This document shows positions 6,927-9,168 of a stretch of 9,168 bases of DNA, piece by piece. The stretch's first letter is position 1, and every line of letters starts with the position of its first letter. The stretch comes from Pseudorhodobacter sp. (GTDB taxonomy: Bacteria; Pseudomonadota; Alphaproteobacteria; Rhodobacterales; Rhodobacteraceae), in assembly GCA_014378345.1 (NCBI GenBank), contig JACMNW010000393.1:1-9168 (forward strand), in the 5' to 3' direction. The notes below the pieces were generated by a model that saw only the letters and a program-made list of their open reading frames with translations, did not search any database and had not been told where the DNA came from. The position numbers and the translations under genes were made by a program.

Positions 6927-7439
6927 TCATGCACCGGACGGCGCGCTGAGCAGCATAACGGCCCTGAGCGCACGATACTCTTTCCAGATCAACCCGATCA
7001 TGAACAAATCAAACAGGGCTAAAAGCAGCAAGAAGGGTGATCCAGAATGGACGAATTCATAAACTTGATAGATGACAAAAGCTGAAAGCACGACCATCCC
7101 TGCTGGATAGGCCCACATAACCCGCCGCCATAGCAACATAACGATGCCGAGTTTCAAGCCGCCGTGAAGCATCAGATACATCGCATAAAAATGCTGTGTC
7201 CCAATCGGGAACTGCTCCATCGCCCGCAGGGTCCAGCTTGCCATTGTATCCGTCGGGTCTTCGGCAATCTCGAAATGGGTCAGCCAATAGACCAAACGCG
7301 CGACCATTGTGTTTGGCACAAGCAACATGCCAAGCCCAGCAGTGACTTCGGTGCCTGTCAGCAGCCCTTTGATAGCAAGACTGGCTTCAAAAAGCCAATG
7401 CCAGATCTTAGCAGGTGTGGGTCGAAAAGGTTTTTTCAT
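6927..7439 (-). CDS. DUF2127 family integral membrane protein
   Basis: A 170-residue protein of unknown function with about four membrane segments: one or a long bent one at about 13-41, then 82-103, 107-127 and 134-152. The pattern FYAMYLMLHGGLKLG (84-98) followed by WAYPAG (109-114), YQVYEF (124-129) and LALFDLFMIGLIWKEY (140-155) is typical of the DUF2127 family. Its biochemical role is not known, so none is assigned. The open frame continues upstream to 7649 inside gpt, but those 70 extra residues are Arg/Ser/Trp-rich and lack family similarity. The ATG at 7437-7439, giving MKKPFRP, is therefore the probable start. It lies 10 bases after the gpt stop with no Shine-Dalgarno-like sequence, so translation probably depends on coupling to gpt. 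The aminotransferase gene follows 18 bases downstream. Confidence 0.85.
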   Translation of the reverse strand: MKKPFRPTPAKIWHWLFEASLAIKGLLTGTEVTAGLGMLLVPNTMVARLVYWLTHFEIAEDPTDTMASWTLRAMEQFPIGTQHFYAMYLMLHGGLKLGIVMLLWRRVMWAYPAGMVVLSAFVIYQVYEFVHSGSPFLLLLALFDLFMIGLIWKEYRALRAVMLLSAPSGA

Positions 7440-7449
7440 TTGAAGGCGG

Positions 7450-7953
7450 TTAATCCTGCCCGCGAAACGGCTGCACATATTGCAGCGCCATATCCCATGG
7501 AAAGAAGATCCACGTGTCCTGACTGACCTCGGTGATATAAGTATCGACCATCGGTTTGCCACTGGGCTTGGCGTAAACGGTCGCGAAATGCGCGTTGGGG
7601 TACAGGCTGCGCACCAGTTCCAGCGTTTTGCCGCTATCGACCAGATCATCGACGATCAAAATACCCGTGCCGTCCCCCATCAGATCGGCCTGCGGCGATT
7701 TGGTGACCGCCGCATCGCCGCGATCCTGGTGTGCGTAGGAGATAACGGAAATCGTATCAACCACGCGGATATCCAATTCGCGGCTGACAATCATAGCGGG
7801 CACAAGGCCACCGCGGGTGATGCCAACCACGGCTTTCCACGCGCCATTGTCGGGGCCTTTGCCATCCAGCCGCCACGCCAATGCGCGCGCATCACGGTGA
7901 ATCTGGTCCCAACTGACGTGGAAACCTTTTTCATGCGGCAAGCGGTCGTTCAT
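7450..7953 (-). CDS. gpt: Xanthine (guanine) phosphoribosyltransferase
   Basis: This enzyme salvages purine bases by joining xanthine, and probably guanine, to PRPP, yielding the nucleotide and pyrophosphate. The 167-residue protein is slightly longer than E. coli Gpt. It has the pyrophosphate loop GITRGG (44-49), the PRPP-binding motif ILIVDDLVDSGKT (98-110), YAKP (127-130) and QDTWIFFPWD (145-154). The last closely matches the base-recognition segment of Gpt, where Trp stacks on the purine, and this is the main reason to prefer Gpt over other phosphoribosyltransferases. The frame stays open to 7992, but ATG 7951-7953 is the better start: GAGGGA (7963-7968) lies 9 bases before it and the upstream residues are Pro/Ser-rich. 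That site overlaps the stop codon of the exporter gene, which implies coupled translation. It is probably cytoplasmic or loosely membrane-bound, as known for Gpt. Confidence 0.93.
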   Translation of the reverse strand: MNDRLPHEKGFHVSWDQIHRDARALAWRLDGKGPDNGAWKAVVGITRGGLVPAMIVSRELDIRVVDTISVISYAHQDRGDAAVTKSPQADLMGDGTGILIVDDLVDSGKTLELVRSLYPNAHFATVYAKPSGKPMVDTYITEVSQDTWIFFPWDMALQYVQPFRGQD

Positions 7954-7962
7954 GGCAGGCGT

Positions 7963-7968
7963 TCCCTC
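7963..7968 (-). promoter_or_regulatory. Ribosome binding site of gpt, overlapping the upstream stop codon
   Basis: On the minus strand the exporter's TGA (7967-7969) runs straight into the gpt Shine-Dalgarno sequence: TGAGGGA contains GAGGGA, 9 bases before the gpt ATG at 7951-7953. This decides the gpt start and indicates that ribosomes ending the exporter can reinitiate on gpt. Confidence 0.7.
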
Positions 7969-8581
7969 AGGTGGCGGCGATCTTGACCCCAAGCAAGGCC
8001 AGCAGCCCGCCGAAGGTTCGGTCGATCACAGATTTCAGGCTGATATAGCCTGCCCGCGTGCGATCAAAGGAGAATATGCGGGCAACAAGGGTGTTCCAGA
8101 TGGTTTCGTTCAGGAAAACAACTGTAAGCAGTGCGGCGTAGACCCATAGTGATGTGCCCGGTGGCACGGTGCCGATGAAAATGGCGCTAAACAGGATGGC
8201 GGGTTTGGGGTTGGCAAGCTGTGTCCAAAGACCCAACCTGAACGCCGAGGCCGCGGAGCGGGGCGTATTTGTAGTTGTGGTCATGTCAAGCGGCTGATCA
8301 GCGCCGCGCCACATACCCCAAGCCATGTAGATCAGATACAATCCGCCGATGATTTTCAGCGCCCAAAGCAAGGACGGGGCGGCTTGAAAGACCAATGCCA
8401 AACCGAACAGCGCTGCCGCCGCCCAAATCACGCCGCCAATGCCGATGCCCATGGCCAAAAATGTGCCAGTACGAAGTCCTTCGGTTACACCTGTACGCGC
8501 GGCCATCAACACGGCTGGGCCGGGGCTGATGGCGGCCATCAGGTGCAACAGGGCCACGGCGATAAAGGCGGTCAGCGTCAT
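7967..8581 (-). CDS. LysE/RhtB family translocator (amino acid exporter)
   Basis: A 204-residue inner-membrane protein of the normal LysE/RhtB size with about six hydrophobic segments (about 5-28, 38-62, 66-90, 115-137, 145-167 and 185-203). The family signature AISPGPAVLMAARTG (17-31), followed by the Gly-rich GTFLAMGIGIGG (39-50), is present, as is the conserved NPKPAILFSAIF (124-135). Characterised members export amino acids or derivatives such as lysine, homoserine, threonine or leucine by proton exchange. The substrate here cannot be told from sequence. The frame is open upstream to 8617 within fabI, but the ATG at 8579-8581 gives the expected N-terminus and sits one base after the fabI stop (TAACATG), the classic arrangement for coupled translation. 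The gpt gene follows 13 bases downstream. Confidence 0.92.
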   Translation of the reverse strand: MTLTAFIAVALLHLMAAISPGPAVLMAARTGVTEGLRTGTFLAMGIGIGGVIWAAAALFGLALVFQAAPSLLWALKIIGGLYLIYMAWGMWRGADQPLDMTTTTNTPRSAASAFRLGLWTQLANPKPAILFSAIFIGTVPPGTSLWVYAALLTVVFLNETIWNTLVARIFSFDRTRAGYISLKSVIDRTFGGLLALLGVKIAAT

Positions 8582-8582
8582 G

Positions 8583-9168
8583 TTAGTCTTTCTTGGTGGC
8601 ATCAATATCAGGCGCATCGACGGCCTTCATGCCAACCACATGATAGCCCGCATCAACATGCAGGTTTTCGCCTGTGGTGCCGGAGCCTAGGTCGGACAGC
8701 AGATAAAGCGCCGCCTTGCCGACCTCTTCTTGTGTCACGTTGCGGCGCAGCGGCGAGTTTAGTTCGTTCCACTTCATGATATAGCGGAAATCGCCGATAC
8801 CCGATGCTGCAAGGGTTTTGATCGGCCCTGCGGAAATAGCGTTCACCCGGATGCCGTCTTTGCCAAGATCTTCGGCGATGTATTTCACCGATGCTTCAAG
8901 TGCTGCCTTGGCCACACCCATCACATTGTAATGCGGCATCACTTTTTCCGCGCCATAATAGGTCAGGGTCAGCAGGCTGCCCCCCGGACCCATCATCGCC
9001 GATGCACGTTGGCAAACGGCGGTGAAGGAATAGACGGAAATATCCATCGTCATCCGAAAGTTGGCAGCGGATGTATCGACATAGCGGCCACGCAGTTCGT
9101 TCTTGTCGGAAAAGCCGATCGCATGAACCACGAAATCAAGATGCCCCCAGACCGATTTCAGATGCGCG
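8583..9168 (-). CDS. fabI: Enoyl-[acyl-carrier-protein] reductase (NADH), partial: 5' end beyond window
   Basis: FabI performs the last step of each elongation cycle of type II fatty acid synthesis, reducing trans-2-enoyl-ACP with NADH, and is the classic target of triclosan. The window holds the C-terminal 194 residues; the N-terminal NAD-binding glycine loop lies off the right edge. The visible part begins within LKSVWGHLDFVVHAIGFSD, followed by LRGRYVDTS. It contains LTYYGAEKVMPHYNVMGVAKA, in which the first Tyr of LTYY (fragment residue 70), the second conserved Tyr (80) and Lys (87) match Tyr146, Tyr156 and Lys163 of E. coli FabI. RVNAISAGPIKTLAASGI, the substrate-loop region, and a C-terminal GENLHVDAGYH also fit. 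No internal start should be used; the GTG at 9129-9131 is inside the conserved core. Paralogous FabI-like SDR reductases exist, but the Tyr-X6-Lys spacing and flanks point to FabI. It heads the visible part of the operon, and the exporter gene starts one base after its stop. Confidence 0.96.
   Translation of the reverse strand, partial: AHLKSVWGHLDFVVHAIGFSDKNELRGRYVDTSAANFRMTMDISVYSFTAVCQRASAMMGPGGSLLTLTYYGAEKVMPHYNVMGVAKAALEASVKYIAEDLGKDGIRVNAISAGPIKTLAASGIGDFRYIMKWNELNSPLRRNVTQEEVGKAALYLLSDLGSGTTGENLHVDAGYHVVGMKAVDAPDIDATKKD

Noticed and set aside
7440..7649. 70-residue N-terminal extension of the DUF2127 gene
   Set aside because: It overlaps the end of gpt in another frame, has an Arg/Ser/Trp-rich composition unlike a real leader, and the family similarity begins at the ATG at 7437-7439.
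1..9168. Search for tRNA or rRNA genes, CRISPR arrays, insertion sequences, prophage, toxin-antitoxin or defence genes
   Set aside because: None seen. The genes are housekeeping types with even base composition, no long repeats, and no gene-free stretch over 300 bases.

Overview
The window looks like a stretch of chromosome from an alphaproteobacterium, most likely Rhodobacteraceae (Roseobacter group). The basis is the GC-rich, evenly biased coding sequence, the style of the proteins (TrpE, FabI, DUF2127, and a proline/alanine-rich 'divergent polysaccharide deacetylase' protein), and a PpiD-like gene lying directly before trpE with a separate trpG nearby. No species can be named from the sequence alone.

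Layout. Eight of the nine genes lie on the minus strand, so in transcription order the window reads from right to left. It starts with the 3' part of fabI (enoyl-ACP reductase, cut by the right edge). Then come a LysE/RhtB-type exporter, a xanthine-type phosphoribosyltransferase (gpt), a DUF2127 membrane protein and a class I/II aminotransferase. These five are packed with gaps of 1, 13, 10 and 18 bases and look like one transcription unit. A 72-base gap leads to a membrane-anchored PpiD/SurA-like foldase, followed 13 bases later by trpE. A single plus-strand gene (575-2224), a probably catalytically dead YibQ-type polysaccharide deacetylase homologue, then interrupts the run. It converges on trpE and diverges from trpG, whose 5' two-thirds occupies the left end of the window.

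How the genes relate. TrpE and TrpG are the two subunits of anthranilate synthase, the first committed step of tryptophan synthesis. Here they are separate proteins and cannot share a simple transcript, because an opposite-strand gene sits between them. The other genes are housekeeping: fatty acid synthesis, purine salvage, amino acid export, transamination and envelope protein folding. They are linked by tight spacing more than by a common pathway.

I found no RNA gene, CRISPR array, insertion sequence, phage gene, toxin-antitoxin pair or defence system. No stretch over 300 bases lacks a gene. I do not see an undescribed system. The points most worth a second look are two enzyme-family proteins that seem to lack their catalytic residues (the deacetylase homologue and the PpiD-like protein), the split trpE/trpG arrangement, and the tightly coupled start/stop junctions of the minus-strand operon.
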